DNA of 64,000 bases from a virus: positions 105,156-169,155 of the IMG/VR virus record IMGVR_UViG_3300028073_000008; one strand, 5' to 3'. The first letter of the stretch is position 1. Every line of letters starts with the position of its first letter. This document shows positions 18,901-26,915 of this stretch, piece by piece. The notes below the pieces were generated by a model that saw only the letters and a program-made list of their open reading frames with translations, ran no database searches and was not told the DNA's origin. A program made the translations under genes and the position numbers.

Positions 18901-20452
18901 AACTACATTAACATCTACCCTTGCTTCAAATTATGTTACTGATAACAATATAGCTTACACTGCTGCTATCGGTCAATACAAGTTAAATCTTAACACTCTA
19001 AAAGCAAAAGCTGCGGATGGTCTACAGATAACTTCTTACACCAATCAAACAGTAGGAGCTCCTCGAGTAACACTGACAGCCACATTACACGGATTTGTTA
19101 ATGGAGAAAGCGTTGTCATTTCAGGTGAGACTTCAATAACTTCTTTAAACGGTCAATGGACCGTTTACAATGTGACTACTAACACATTCGATATAGCACT
19201 AGCTATACCGTCTGGCACACTAAGTTCTACTATACGAGTAAGATCGTTCGGTCTGTTATCAGCTGCCGATTCGGCTGTGTTCACAGTTAGTGCTAACGGT
19301 TTCTTGAGCTTGAATGATTCGACTTCTACTACTAGTGGTGTTAGATTTACCAAGCTGGCATACATCGATCCTAGTGTTTATGATGCCACTGACAATCAAT
19401 CATTGTCTGGAAACAGCACAAAGGTGTTGGCAAGAAGAGCAACACCTGCTAGTGGAACCGCTATCGGAGCTCCGGTTCCCGTTGACGCTAGAACTATCGT
19501 AGAAGACGGCGACGGTCTAAGCAGAGCAGAAGTTCCATCAGTAGGTGCTGTGGTTAGAACAGCTACTGGTACTGGCTCTGGCAAATTTAGCACAATCGGT
19601 TACAGTTCTACAACTGCTGTAGGTGGTTTGAATCTAGTACAAAGAGATGCTTCAAACGGATTTTCGGCAGGCGCTGTATCTGTTACAGGATTGACCAGTA
19701 GTGGTGAAATTACGCTGGCAGGTGGTGGATCAATTAATGCTGTCGGTTCACTTGGTATCAAGATGACTGTTAACAGCACAACATCAACTGTACTATCTCG
19801 AGTATTAGATAACGCAGGTTCTCAAGCATATTATGTTGCTCTCAGAGATGGTAACGGTAATACTGCTATAAGATTAAACACCGGTACATCGGCAGCATAT
19901 CAATACAATGCTTATTATGCTACTATTCACAATTTTTGGGATGCCACCGGTAGTAACGCAGGTACAATTAATGTTAATAATGGCGGAACATTATCAACAG
20001 GCGCAGCAGCAAATACTGGACAGATTGTCGGTAACTGGTCTATAGGTTCGGGCAGTAGATTCTCAGCCACATGGGCCGACTTAGCAGAATGGTATACAAG
20101 TGATCAAGAATACGAACCAGGTACGATAGTAGAATTTGGAGGCTCTGCCGAAGTCACTAAGAGCAGCAAAGCAGCTACTACTAGAATAGCCGGTGTGGTT
20201 TCTACTAATCCGGCTTATGTGATGAACGGAGAATGCCCAGGCACTAGAGTATGTGTCGCACTACAAGGCCGTGTGCCATGTAAGGTAGTAGGCAAAATTT
20301 CCAAAGGAGATCTCATAGTTTCTAGCCAGATTCCGGGTGTAGCTATTTCTTCCGGCGAAGAAGCTAAACCAGGAACAATCATAGGTAAAGCCCTAGAAAA
20401 TTACGACAGCGATAGAATTGGTACGATCGAAGTTGCCGTAGGCAGGTTATAA
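12920..20452 (+). CDS. Giant virion structural protein, fibre/baseplate type (2510 aa)
   Basis: The largest gene of the window. The N-terminal module (INIGIEGNDGTGDSIRDSF, then KKVNENFTELY) recurs in two other genes nearby and probably anchors the protein to a common virion site. Next come repeats of DAATKGYVDGK type, then beta-rich Thr/Gly/Ser regions with Ig-like or beta-helix character. The final ~130 residues (from WADLAEWYTSDQEYEPGT through PCKVVGKISKGDLIVSS) resemble a C-terminal fibre domain found in other marine phages. It starts behind TTCCGGAGTT. Placement as long fibre or peripheral baseplate is inferred; the size is unusual. Confidence 0.85.
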   Translation: MARQEINIGIEGNDGTGDSIRDSFKKVNENFTELYAILGQEGKLSFTGLSDTPSQIRLADSNKILVVDGVTEEIVFKELVGDATLVINQVDPGVIRFSSLASALINDATPTLAANLNSNFKRLTNLSPAQLDTDAATKGYVDGKLSLAGVNARDPNTNAIRTEWGTMTGPLILSRNPIQSDDANYNGLIAATKSYVDGKTFTSANNIFVAKNGSDNRTDIPENQRGRSWSAAYATVSYAAQVAEQIINSAPFELGPYRKKLTYDFGTKNSTLYSFAASPLSGVGATAVARMGVDSFTIPIVGTGYELGDVLTLSGGTPVIPAQVRVEAKDITGGITQLSIVEAGVYSALPDNITNITLVGGTGNGARISATWKVSSIIVTNGGSNYGSASAIFSGGSPTLGAEATPIEVGGVIKDVNIVSNGSGYTSIPTIDIYLPRITITTENLGSDFDNDLSDGQLLRGLTSGAVARIVNFAAEIDNLGNEIFDIQTLTGNLLVGEEIEYGQATKNVQVTIEVESGIYYEHFPIRLAANVSIKGTEFRRVQIRPKPGISRSPWARLYFRRDPIIDGIRVSTTEYGYHYLTDPLDYSSTPKNNDEMDVFLANDAVVVRNMSVQGHGGFMMVLDPEGQISAKSPYMQVGSSFTGSTNAKRFAGGQYVDGFVANMPGVLLDKSDDGYKITIGGLYREPQLPTSFVFGSDLYRITLATRVETPYFGAKTLLAANKTFIQTETIAWINSPSGFPNLNYDEDICYRDVGLIVDAVMEDLLYGGYRHSSQAGRLYFSSGSTIIAGQVTQTAAAIRHARDIAIKCIKQELFTPVLGSAGQTTIPSITDGATAQTIVDNCFEIIANIVQYGEAMYKAKALIQANKELIQVETVKFVDQYYPSLNYLKDTCKRDVGLIVDAIAIDMFGDFTESLRAGYSYYRQGVLVYAQDQIPAETDAVNFIGSTITDIIQNITISPLRSKQTFNPSSAVSISANTITLPSHPFTNGSKVQYSNGGGSSITTDFGTLSTVDPYYVYVIDADTIQLFESFDLIVAAEKGLSTALAINITGSGSGSSHTIQFYQTKDLTLSGVDLTNAKVLTGTSTGTIDTAVGYINTIAAGGDSTTVPDIYPQYNCVLDTPYNAMVGGKVILRTPGNKSMLNNDFTQVNDLGYGIFANNNGLIESVSLFTYYCYTAYYSLNGGQIRSVGGSCCNGVYGLRAEGADPNEVPDSVNLKFPLAQTATSYENALLSISNAKGSLTLYVTNYSYLPRNGCVVDIDHTGDSGAGVTLGWRTYNVVGVSTTGLPTGVAALSLANVTSASGVTGIANDLTSKSLIIRQSGELVISGKDAIVSTRPSTALVFSESTANVIRVTAFNPYLDVGAADKDVLVTTRDGFSYVSLPVKKNDTTFTIPPGFGNAGDDYIAIQPLSTANAARLTYQTTGYTVYPSTTGTGGQIFGYQDSIYEITGYTLVNTGLPNAYAKVTFNNVTNPNAATARGTVSAVTKANPAVVTTTQAHMMTDGKKVKFTGVGGMTELNFSGSNYYYIKRQTNTVNITATAAGTNYVTLGSAVSTPALATGQAVIVSGSIGGLVSIQDYFVHRVINSTTITVSTYRINATATIVSTDPSRPNQIVVDDTSKLSLNQAIIFYGTGFGGIVSGTTYYVLSIPDTTHITITATISGTTPVTLTTASGYIWGGTTATLSNATGSVSTVIRSFDSFELYSDSALTTAVNSTGYTTFTSGGTVSAMGGLTYSINNSASNVSLNAGIRGGATGTVTVNISTMRATSVDFLDIGTGSYADTNYPSDIFGPPANTPDVAKQVLEQNKGRVFYVSTDQNGTFKVGDFFGVDQGTGNLTLSAKINLAGIETLRLKSGVEINEFSNDTTLGGTGPAPSTSTPTSNAVRTYIDSRLGLSNSGTIVTTGLVGPGYMALDGTLGMKGPMDLNNNRIINVASPTSANDAVPRNYMKLLNLEDGTTTGASSGDLLTFTGTAAGFTKATVTGAITLNRSGTTLTSTLASNYVTDNNIAYTAAIGQYKLNLNTLKAKAADGLQITSYTNQTVGAPRVTLTATLHGFVNGESVVISGETSITSLNGQWTVYNVTTNTFDIALAIPSGTLSSTIRVRSFGLLSAADSAVFTVSANGFLSLNDSTSTTSGVRFTKLAYIDPSVYDATDNQSLSGNSTKVLARRATPASGTAIGAPVPVDARTIVEDGDGLSRAEVPSVGAVVRTATGTGSGKFSTIGYSSTTAVGGLNLVQRDASNGFSAGAVSVTGLTSSGEITLAGGGSINAVGSLGIKMTVNSTTSTVLSRVLDNAGSQAYYVALRDGNGNTAIRLNTGTSAAYQYNAYYATIHNFWDATGSNAGTINVNNGGTLSTGAAANTGQIVGNWSIGSGSRFSATWADLAEWYTSDQEYEPGTIVEFGGSAEVTKSSKAATTRIAGVVSTNPAYVMNGECPGTRVCVALQGRVPCKVVGKISKGDLIVSSQIPGVAISSGEEAKPGTIIGKALENYDSDRIGTIEVAVGRL

Positions 20453-20460
20453 AAAACTAG

Positions 20461-20470
20461 GATAAATATA
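20461..20470 (+). promoter_or_regulatory. Late-promoter-like motif GATAAATATA
   Basis: GATAAATATA lies 16 bases before the ATG at 20487, leaving room for the ribosome binding site AAAGG. The same ten bases recur at 37608 and 42852. Confidence 0.55.
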
Positions 20471-20486
20471 GGGTAAAGGTAATAAA

Positions 20487-21164
20487 ATGAGCATAACATC
20501 GATCAACATAGGTAATTTTGTCAATGACGGTCTCGGAGACGATCTTCGTGCGGCTTTCCAAAAAGTCAATGCTAATTTCGCGACTTTAGATAACCAACTG
20601 AGTGTTACTGGAAAAAACCTAGGTTCAGGTGCTAGGATCTTCAAGCAAAAGTCTAATTATAATCTCGAAATGAGATCATTAGTAGCTGGAACTAATATTA
20701 ATCTTGTAGAAAATACTGATAACATCACTATTAATTCTCCTTTACAAAACACATTTAATAGTATAGTAACTAGTAACGGTAATGTGGATGCTATCAGTCC
20801 AACTACAGAGGTTACTTTCCAGGGCGGAAACAATATTGTAATCACTAAGTCTGGAAATACTATAGTGTTCGATGCTAACCTAGTAGCAGTCAATCTAGAA
20901 GAAGACCTAAATTTAAACGGACACAGTCTATTAGGTTTAGGTAATATAAACATAACAGGAAATATTACCGCTACAAATTTATTCGGTAATCTATTAGGCT
21001 ACAACAGCCAAGCATTAATTTCAGGAGTATTCGATTATAACTTTGGTTCGATAACTCAAGGAAATTATATAAACGCAACAGAATTTTTATTTTCACAGCT
21101 CGATTGGGATTTTGGTACAGTAACAAGTCCAGGTACCTATGAACTCGATCTCGGAACGATTTAA
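20487..21164 (+). CDS. Virion structural protein sharing the fibre anchor module (225 aa)
   Basis: The N-terminus (INIGNFVNDGLGDDLRAAF, then QKVNANFATLDNQL) is clearly related to that of the 2510-residue protein. The remainder is a beta-rich Asn/Thr/Ser sequence with EVTFQGGNNIVI and a shaft-like LNGHSLLGLGNINITGNITA segment. It has its own late-like promoter and AAAGG site. It is probably a short fibre or a baseplate-attached protein. Confidence 0.78.
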   Translation: MSITSINIGNFVNDGLGDDLRAAFQKVNANFATLDNQLSVTGKNLGSGARIFKQKSNYNLEMRSLVAGTNINLVENTDNITINSPLQNTFNSIVTSNGNVDAISPTTEVTFQGGNNIVITKSGNTIVFDANLVAVNLEEDLNLNGHSLLGLGNINITGNITATNLFGNLLGYNSQALISGVFDYNFGSITQGNYINATEFLFSQLDWDFGTVTSPGTYELDLGTI

Positions 21165-21176
21165 CGGAGAAAAAGG

Positions 21177-22586
21177 ATGGCCCTAAAGATACGCAGAGGA
21201 ACCAACGCAGAAAGGTTAACCATTACCCCAGCGGCAGGTGAATTAATTTTTACGACAGATACAAAGTCGTTATACATAGGTGACGGATCTACTGTAGGTG
21301 GAAAATTTTTATCATCAGGTAGCAGCATCATCAACGATATCAACCTAAATGGTCATGATATTGTAGGTACTGGTAATATCGACATTAGTGGTAACATACA
21401 TGCCAGCGGCACTATCACTGCCGATGGTGATATTACATTAGGTAATGCGAGTACAGACAATGTGGTATTTCAAGCAGACATTAATTCAGACATAATCCCA
21501 AATACTAACAACACATACGACCTAGGTACTACCAGCAAGCGTTGGCAAAATCTTTGGGCCAATACTGTCAACGCAACCAACGTAGTGTCAAATCTACAAG
21601 GCAATGTTCACGGTGATCTAAATGGTTCTGTGTTTGCTGATGATAGTACACTTATAGTAGATGGCACCAGCGGAAAGATCTACGGTACATTTTATGGAAA
21701 CTTGACTGGTGATGTTAGTGGTAACTTAACTGGTAGCAGCAATGGCACACATACTGGTCCTGTAATCGGAAACGTAACTGGCAATGTTAGCGGAAATCTA
21801 ACAGGACTGTTAAAATCTACAGGCGGTCAAACTGTGATGACTACAGGAACCGATGGTACAGATGCTGCCTTCGGCGGACAGACCAGAGGCGATCATTATG
21901 GTTCTGTATTTCCAAATAATTCAGGTTTGGGAGGAGCACCATTAATAGATGGTAACGATGTTAGTATTAATCTAAGAAATACAATCGTAGACGATGTCAT
22001 TCCAAAAGTAGATGGAGTTACTAATCTAGGTTCTATAGCTTACCAAAAATTCAAAAGAGTATATCTATCAGATAGAATCAATCTCGGAGTAGAAAAAGAT
22101 ATAGGCGTCGTAAGACAATACGGCCTTGATATTAAAATTGACGAAAACAGCAATCACATCGTAGTTAAAAACGGTGTGTGGAACGCTTTACCTATCACGA
22201 CCACATTGTCGGGTAATATCCCAGCAGGATCTAGGACCACATTTACAGTCGACGATCCTACAAACATATTACCAGGTGCTGTATTCAGCTTACCAGGAGT
22301 AAGTGAACGAACTGTGTTGTCGGTAGTAGGCAATGTTATAACAGCTACAGAAACTTTTGCTATCAGCGCAGGTCACGGATTAAATGGTGATGAAGTTACA
22401 TTCTATAATCCAGGACAGCCAACACTTACAGTAAGTTCTGTTGTCCCAACTACATCAGTAGGTTATCCAGGCAGTGTTCCCGGAATGGTCACTCTAGATA
22501 ATACTTACTTCTATATCTGTAGCGGATTTTATGACGGAAGCACAAGTATTTGGTCAAGAATATCTATCCAGTCGTCAACCTTCTAA
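21177..22586 (+). CDS. Tail fibre protein with Mtd-like N-terminal domain (469 aa)
   Basis: The first ~45 residues (LKIRRGTNAERLTITPAAGE, then DTKSLYIGDGS) match the N-terminal attachment domain found in phage major tropism determinants and many fibres. A shaft of short repeats follows (INLNGHDIVGTGNIDISGNI; GNLTGDVSGNLTG). After DLGTTSKRWQNLWA the C-terminal half is beta-rich and holds the FYNPGQPTLTVSS and FYICSGFYDGSTSIWSR segments. The last ~100 residues are probably the exposed tip. No variability cassette or reverse transcriptase is visible. Confidence 0.82.
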   Translation: MALKIRRGTNAERLTITPAAGELIFTTDTKSLYIGDGSTVGGKFLSSGSSIINDINLNGHDIVGTGNIDISGNIHASGTITADGDITLGNASTDNVVFQADINSDIIPNTNNTYDLGTTSKRWQNLWANTVNATNVVSNLQGNVHGDLNGSVFADDSTLIVDGTSGKIYGTFYGNLTGDVSGNLTGSSNGTHTGPVIGNVTGNVSGNLTGLLKSTGGQTVMTTGTDGTDAAFGGQTRGDHYGSVFPNNSGLGGAPLIDGNDVSINLRNTIVDDVIPKVDGVTNLGSIAYQKFKRVYLSDRINLGVEKDIGVVRQYGLDIKIDENSNHIVVKNGVWNALPITTTLSGNIPAGSRTTFTVDDPTNILPGAVFSLPGVSERTVLSVVGNVITATETFAISAGHGLNGDEVTFYNPGQPTLTVSSVVPTTSVGYPGSVPGMVTLDNTYFYICSGFYDGSTSIWSRISIQSSTF

Positions 22587-22595
22587 GGAATTCGT

Positions 22596-25286
22596 ATGGC
22601 TGTAACATGGAATACTCCAGCTGGTACCTTAGGTACATTAAATGAAAGAACTAAACAAAATATAGTTCTTTCTGCCAGCTCTGGCGTATCTGCTGTCACT
22701 TATAAGCTGATATCAGGTTCATTACCTCTCGGGCTACGATTAGAAAATAATACCATAGTAGGTACTCCATTCGAAGTTAAGAAACCAATTACTTCTAGAT
22801 TTGTTATCCGAGCTAGTGACAGTGTAGATAAAAAAGATAGAACATTCGAAATAACAGTGTTAGGGGCAGATGAACCATTTTGGGTTACACCAGACGGACT
22901 TTTACCGGTAGGTCCTAATTACACATACTTTGTGCTTGATAACGACAAAGTTGATTTCCAACTATTAGCTTTAGATCCTGACATTCCGGCAGGCGACAAA
23001 ATAGAATACTACATACCATTCGACGGTGGGGAACTTCCCCCAGGTCTCACATTGTCATCAACTGGTAGGATTTCAGGTTTTACAAAACCAATTTTTGCTC
23101 TAGAAAATAAAATTTATAATTCTAACTATGACAGGAATTTATATGATTCAGAACCATATGATCTAGGTGCTTTACCTATCAACGGTTTTGATAGTTTCGG
23201 GTTCGACGTACAGACATTTGATTACTTTGATGCTGTAATGTTTCCAAGAAAGTTGACTAGATTTTATCAATTCGTTGTAGTAGCCTCAGATGGATTACAT
23301 GACGAAAGAAGAACTTTTAAAATCTATGTAGTCAGCGAAGATTTCTTGAAATCAGATAATACCATAATGCAAGTAGGAACTGGTATATTCAGAGCCGACA
23401 ACACATATGTAAGAGCTCCTATATGGATCACTGAACCCGATCTAGGCACAAGACGAGCTAATAATTATGTTACTTTAAATCTAGAAGTGTTCCACCCAGA
23501 TACATGGCCAGGTACAATCACTTTTAGATTAAATGATATCAATCCTCAGATAAGAGCAGAAACTCTATCTATAGTTAGAGATACCGACACATACTTAGAT
23601 GTACAAATAAAACCAACCGTGGCTGGTGATTATCCTGTTCCTAATAAAAAACAACTGATATCGGTCTATGATGTAGCCACATTTACTGATAGCACACTTG
23701 GATCATATTCTATCGACAATATCGTATATCAAGGCAATAACAAGTATAGAATTTACGTAGATCCAAGAATAAATGGCAAGATACCCAAAGGATCTGAAAT
23801 ACTTTTCGGAACTCCAAGCGTGGTGCCTAAAGGCATGGTATTAGATACGATAGAAGGAAAATTAACAGGCAAAGTACCGTATCAACCCAGAATAACAGAA
23901 ACATTTGAATTCAGTGTGGTGGCTACTACTACCTATCCATCAGGAACACAGGCCAGTAGTATTAGAACATTCACTATCAAGACTATCGGTGAGCTTGAGA
24001 CGGGTATCAAATGGATATCACCTGCTGAACTTGGATCAATCAGTCCAAATAAAGATAGCCAATTAGTAATCGAAGCTGAATCATTACTAAGAAACGGTCT
24101 AGTAACTTATCAACTAGTACCCGGAAAAGGAGTTTTACCTCCAGGTCTTACTTTACTATCAACTGGCGAAATCATTGGAAAAGTTAGACAAATCGGAACA
24201 TTCAATTCAACTGGTTTTATCTATGACTTAGATGGTGGCTCAGCATCCGGTAGTGGCAACATAACCGTAGATAATGGGGACTCCTTATCAACAAATTTTC
24301 TCACTCTTGATGGCAATACGACTACGAACATTACACGCGGTTTAACAAGATTTTATAATTATGACGGTAGTAGTGAAAGAGATTTTAATGTTACATTTGA
24401 TAATACATTAACATCATTTGATAAAGAATTTACATTTGTAGTTGCTGCTAGAGATATCTACAATTATTCCAGTTCATCTAAAACTTTTAAGATAGTTGTA
24501 TCAGGTATCAGTGATATAGTTTACAGCAATCTCAGTTTCAAGGTATTACAGAAAAAAAGCAAAAGAGATCGTTGGTACACATTTATATCTGACACCACTA
24601 TTTTCAATCCCGAAAAAATTTATAGATATGGGGATCCGGCATTTGGTATACAGGACAGTTTGACTATGTTAGTTTATGCCGGTATACAAAGTTCTAACAT
24701 AGATATGTTTGTTGAAGCTGTCAGCAGGAATCACTATAACAAAAGATTGAAATTCGGTGACATCAAAAAAGCTGTCGCTAAAGATCCTACGACACAAGAA
24801 ATTATTTACGAAGTAGTCTATGTCGATGTAGTCGACGATCTAGTAAAAAATGGCAAGAGCATCAGTAGACAGATAAATCTTCCAGATAATATAAATCGAC
24901 CTGTGAGAGTCGATGTTGATACTATCAGAGTAGACAGCAATAACTTTCTTGCTAGTGATAGAGATGTACAGACAATATGGCCAAACAGTATCAAAAATAT
25001 GAGAAAACGTATCAAAAGTACAGGCCTTAATGATCGAACCTATCTGCCGCTTTGGATGAGAAGCATACAGGAATCTAGTTTCGTAGAACCTGGATGGGTT
25101 AGTGCGATGCCTATCTGCTACTGTTTACCAGGAGCAGCAGATGACATCATAATAAACATAAAGAATCTAAGCGATTTCGATTTTAAAACCATAGACTTTG
25201 AAGTAGATCGATATCTGATTGATTCTACCGACGGAATACTACAGGATAAATATCTAGCATTTCCGCAACGTGGAGAAATAATATAA
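22596..25286 (+). CDS. Large virion protein with cadherin/He_PIG-like Ig repeats (896 aa)
   Basis: The protein has at least three He_PIG-type repeats, marked by LPLGLRLENNTIVGTP, LPPGLTLSSTGRISGF and LPPGLTLLSTGEIIGK. Ig-like or cadherin-like domains of this class decorate phage fibres and baseplates. The last ~250 residues lack these repeats and look globular, with Tyr/Asp-rich segments and CYCLPGAADD near the end. It lies nine bases after the preceding fibre gene and ends one base before the next start, so it belongs to the same operon. Host attachment or baseplate assembly is the likely role. Confidence 0.8.
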   Translation: MAVTWNTPAGTLGTLNERTKQNIVLSASSGVSAVTYKLISGSLPLGLRLENNTIVGTPFEVKKPITSRFVIRASDSVDKKDRTFEITVLGADEPFWVTPDGLLPVGPNYTYFVLDNDKVDFQLLALDPDIPAGDKIEYYIPFDGGELPPGLTLSSTGRISGFTKPIFALENKIYNSNYDRNLYDSEPYDLGALPINGFDSFGFDVQTFDYFDAVMFPRKLTRFYQFVVVASDGLHDERRTFKIYVVSEDFLKSDNTIMQVGTGIFRADNTYVRAPIWITEPDLGTRRANNYVTLNLEVFHPDTWPGTITFRLNDINPQIRAETLSIVRDTDTYLDVQIKPTVAGDYPVPNKKQLISVYDVATFTDSTLGSYSIDNIVYQGNNKYRIYVDPRINGKIPKGSEILFGTPSVVPKGMVLDTIEGKLTGKVPYQPRITETFEFSVVATTTYPSGTQASSIRTFTIKTIGELETGIKWISPAELGSISPNKDSQLVIEAESLLRNGLVTYQLVPGKGVLPPGLTLLSTGEIIGKVRQIGTFNSTGFIYDLDGGSASGSGNITVDNGDSLSTNFLTLDGNTTTNITRGLTRFYNYDGSSERDFNVTFDNTLTSFDKEFTFVVAARDIYNYSSSSKTFKIVVSGISDIVYSNLSFKVLQKKSKRDRWYTFISDTTIFNPEKIYRYGDPAFGIQDSLTMLVYAGIQSSNIDMFVEAVSRNHYNKRLKFGDIKKAVAKDPTTQEIIYEVVYVDVVDDLVKNGKSISRQINLPDNINRPVRVDVDTIRVDSNNFLASDRDVQTIWPNSIKNMRKRIKSTGLNDRTYLPLWMRSIQESSFVEPGWVSAMPICYCLPGAADDIIINIKNLSDFDFKTIDFEVDRYLIDSTDGILQDKYLAFPQRGEII

Positions 25287-25287
25287 A

Positions 25288-25863
25288 ATGGCAAGCAACA
25301 TAAATTCAGCACAGATTGATGAAACTTATCCAATCGCAGGAGTAGATAACGATACTCAAGGATTTAGAGATAATTTCAATTATACCAAGATCGGACTAGC
25401 TACAGCAGCTACCGAAATTACAGACCTACAGGCTAATACAGCTAAAATCAATGTAGACAACGATTTCAACAAAAAGGCGATCACCAATGCCGTGTTAAGA
25501 AATAATATTCACAGTTTTCTTAACCTAGGTACACGTAGCGGAGCGATCGTTATCAACTTCGGAAATGCTGATCATCAATATGTGTCATTAAGCGGCGATG
25601 CACAGTTTACTTTCGAAGGGTTTCCTGTAGACAATTCTGTGTCAGTTATATTAGAAATTAGAGGCGACGGTACTGCTAGAACTATCACTTTCCCTACAGA
25701 TGGTGTTATACCAGTATTAAAAGCCAACTTTCCTGCTAATCCTATCACAGTGACTAGCGCAACTTCGGCTATGTTGGTAAGAGTAACTACAAGAGCCAAA
25801 AGCATAGATCCCGGTTCATTGGCTAGATGCTATTTGGTAGAATGTATGGGCGTATTCAACTAA
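25288..25863 (+). CDS. Virion structural protein with the shared NDTQGFRDNF module (191 aa)
   Basis: Residues 17-45 (AGVDNDTQGFRDNFNYTKIG) are a diverged copy of the N-terminal module of the genes at 12920 and 20487. The C-terminal part is a compact beta-sandwich-like domain (AIVINFGNADHQYVSLSGDAQ, EIRGDGTARTITFP) widely found in marine T4-like structural proteins. It closes the fibre/baseplate operon. Confidence 0.75.
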   Translation: MASNINSAQIDETYPIAGVDNDTQGFRDNFNYTKIGLATAATEITDLQANTAKINVDNDFNKKAITNAVLRNNIHSFLNLGTRSGAIVINFGNADHQYVSLSGDAQFTFEGFPVDNSVSVILEIRGDGTARTITFPTDGVIPVLKANFPANPITVTSATSAMLVRVTTRAKSIDPGSLARCYLVECMGVFN

Positions 25864-25864
25864 T

Positions 25865-26107
25865 ATGATACATCCGTTCCAAGCCGATCTTAGCACACTC
25901 AAAGATTCGGAAGTAGAGCTGAAGTTACAAGAACTGACTAAAAAATATTATCAAGCACAGAGATTAGGAAACCGAGATCTCTTGACACAAGTCTTAACCT
26001 TTGTTACAATATACAGAGAAGAGCTAGCTAGACGTTTGAGAAACAATGGAACAAATGCGTCTAAAGGACTAGATAAAGACTTGGATCAATTGATTAATGT
26101 TGAATAA
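25865..26107 (+). CDS. Small conserved T4-like phage protein, coiled coil
   Basis: An 80-residue protein almost entirely helical, with heptad-like LKDSEVELKLQELTKKYYQAQ and a second helix that includes YREELARRL. Similar small proteins are common in T4-like marine phages next to structural operons. No function is recognised. It overlaps the next gene by 11 bases. Confidence 0.7.
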   Translation: MIHPFQADLSTLKDSEVELKLQELTKKYYQAQRLGNRDLLTQVLTFVTIYREELARRLRNNGTNASKGLDKDLDQLINVE

Positions 26108-26579
26108 CGCAGACAAAGACATCATAGAAGGACTGTTAAAATACGGACCTTCTGCTCTAGAAGATTCTTTCGTCACAGACCTATCTCCCAATTTAGAAAA
26201 ATATATTGAACGCTGTTTAGAAGAAAAACTAAACTATCCTATGCCAATGTCCGAATTACCAAAAGGACGCTCTTGGTTTATTCCACACAATTACCAAACA
26301 ATGGATATAGAAGGATTCCTAGTCAATCAATGTCCAAAAGAAAACTACGGACGTTTAGTCGATGAACTAGATCTATATAAAAAACATAATCTATTAGATA
26401 TTTTAAAAGTATCAAAATACTTGGTCGATACTCTTAGAGCAAATAATATAGTCTGGGGTGTGGGACGAGGTAGTGCCGTTTCTAGCTACTGTCTATATCT
26501 TATAGGACTACATAAGATAGACAGCGTTAAATACAAATTACCTATAACAGAGTTTTTCAAAGGAGAAACAGATGGCTAA
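26097..26579 (+). CDS. Stand-alone DnaE-like fragment (DNA polymerase III alpha motif)
   Basis: A 160-residue protein whose C-terminal half carries the hallmark motif of bacterial replicative polymerase alpha subunits, GVGRGSAVSS (residues 121-130), followed by YLIGLHKIDSVKYKLPITEFF. In DnaE this is GPGRGSAAGS, then an ALGITDLDPLKY-type segment and a RFLNPER-type segment. The preceding helices (ENYGRLVDELDLYKKHNL) also align. The catalytic Asp residues, fingers and beta-binding region are absent, so it cannot polymerise alone. A decoy or modulator of host polymerase is possible. Confidence 0.7.
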   Translation: MLNNADKDIIEGLLKYGPSALEDSFVTDLSPNLEKYIERCLEEKLNYPMPMSELPKGRSWFIPHNYQTMDIEGFLVNQCPKENYGRLVDELDLYKKHNLLDILKVSKYLVDTLRANNIVWGVGRGSAVSSYCLYLIGLHKIDSVKYKLPITEFFKGETDG

Positions 26580-26679
26580 AAGAAATGGACAAAGAAAGGT
26601 TAAGGTAGTGGCAGCTAGAAACGCTAGACGTATCTTACAAGGACGTAAGCTACCAAAGACAAGAATTAAAAGGAGATAA
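26572..26679 (+). CDS. Very basic 35-residue protein
   Basis: A short frame beginning inside the stop region of the DnaE-like gene, behind AAAGGAG. Nearly half of the residues are Lys or Arg, in clusters such as KRNGQRKVK and KTRIKRR. Such peptides typically bind nucleic acid or ribosomes. It is translationally linked to the genes on both sides. Confidence 0.6.
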   Translation: MAKRNGQRKVKVVAARNARRILQGRKLPKTRIKRR

Positions 26680-26681
26680 TA

Positions 26682-26915
26682 ATGGGTAAAACAGTTAGAA
26701 CCATGCAGGGCAGAGAAATCGACATGGAAAAACTCACCCTAGTCAACGAACTCGTACAGGCTGTAGGCAACGCTAAAGTCAATGCCCGCGGTGACCAATT
26801 AGGTCCAGGTGGCAAGATCGTAAAGACTAGAGAAGAATTGATGGCAGAATATTACAATCGTAATCCCAGGTCAGTAAAAGCAGAAAATCCTACACCTAAG
26901 AAAGCGGAGGAATAA
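26682..26915 (+). CDS. Conserved T4-like phage protein (77 aa)
   Basis: This small protein opens with GKTVRTMQGREIDMEKL and holds VGNAKVNARGDQLGPGGKIVKTREE. I recognise that pattern from conserved but uncharacterised proteins of cyanophages and related viruses, usually beside structural genes. A strong AAAGGAG site precedes the ATG, and its stop overlaps the start of the GroES-like gene. Confidence 0.75.
   Translation: MGKTVRTMQGREIDMEKLTLVNELVQAVGNAKVNARGDQLGPGGKIVKTREELMAEYYNRNPRSVKAENPTPKKAEE

Noticed and set aside
21177-22586. Diversity-generating retroelement linked to the Mtd-like fibre
   Set aside because: Only the N-terminal attachment domain resembles Mtd. No template repeat or reverse transcriptase is visible in the window.
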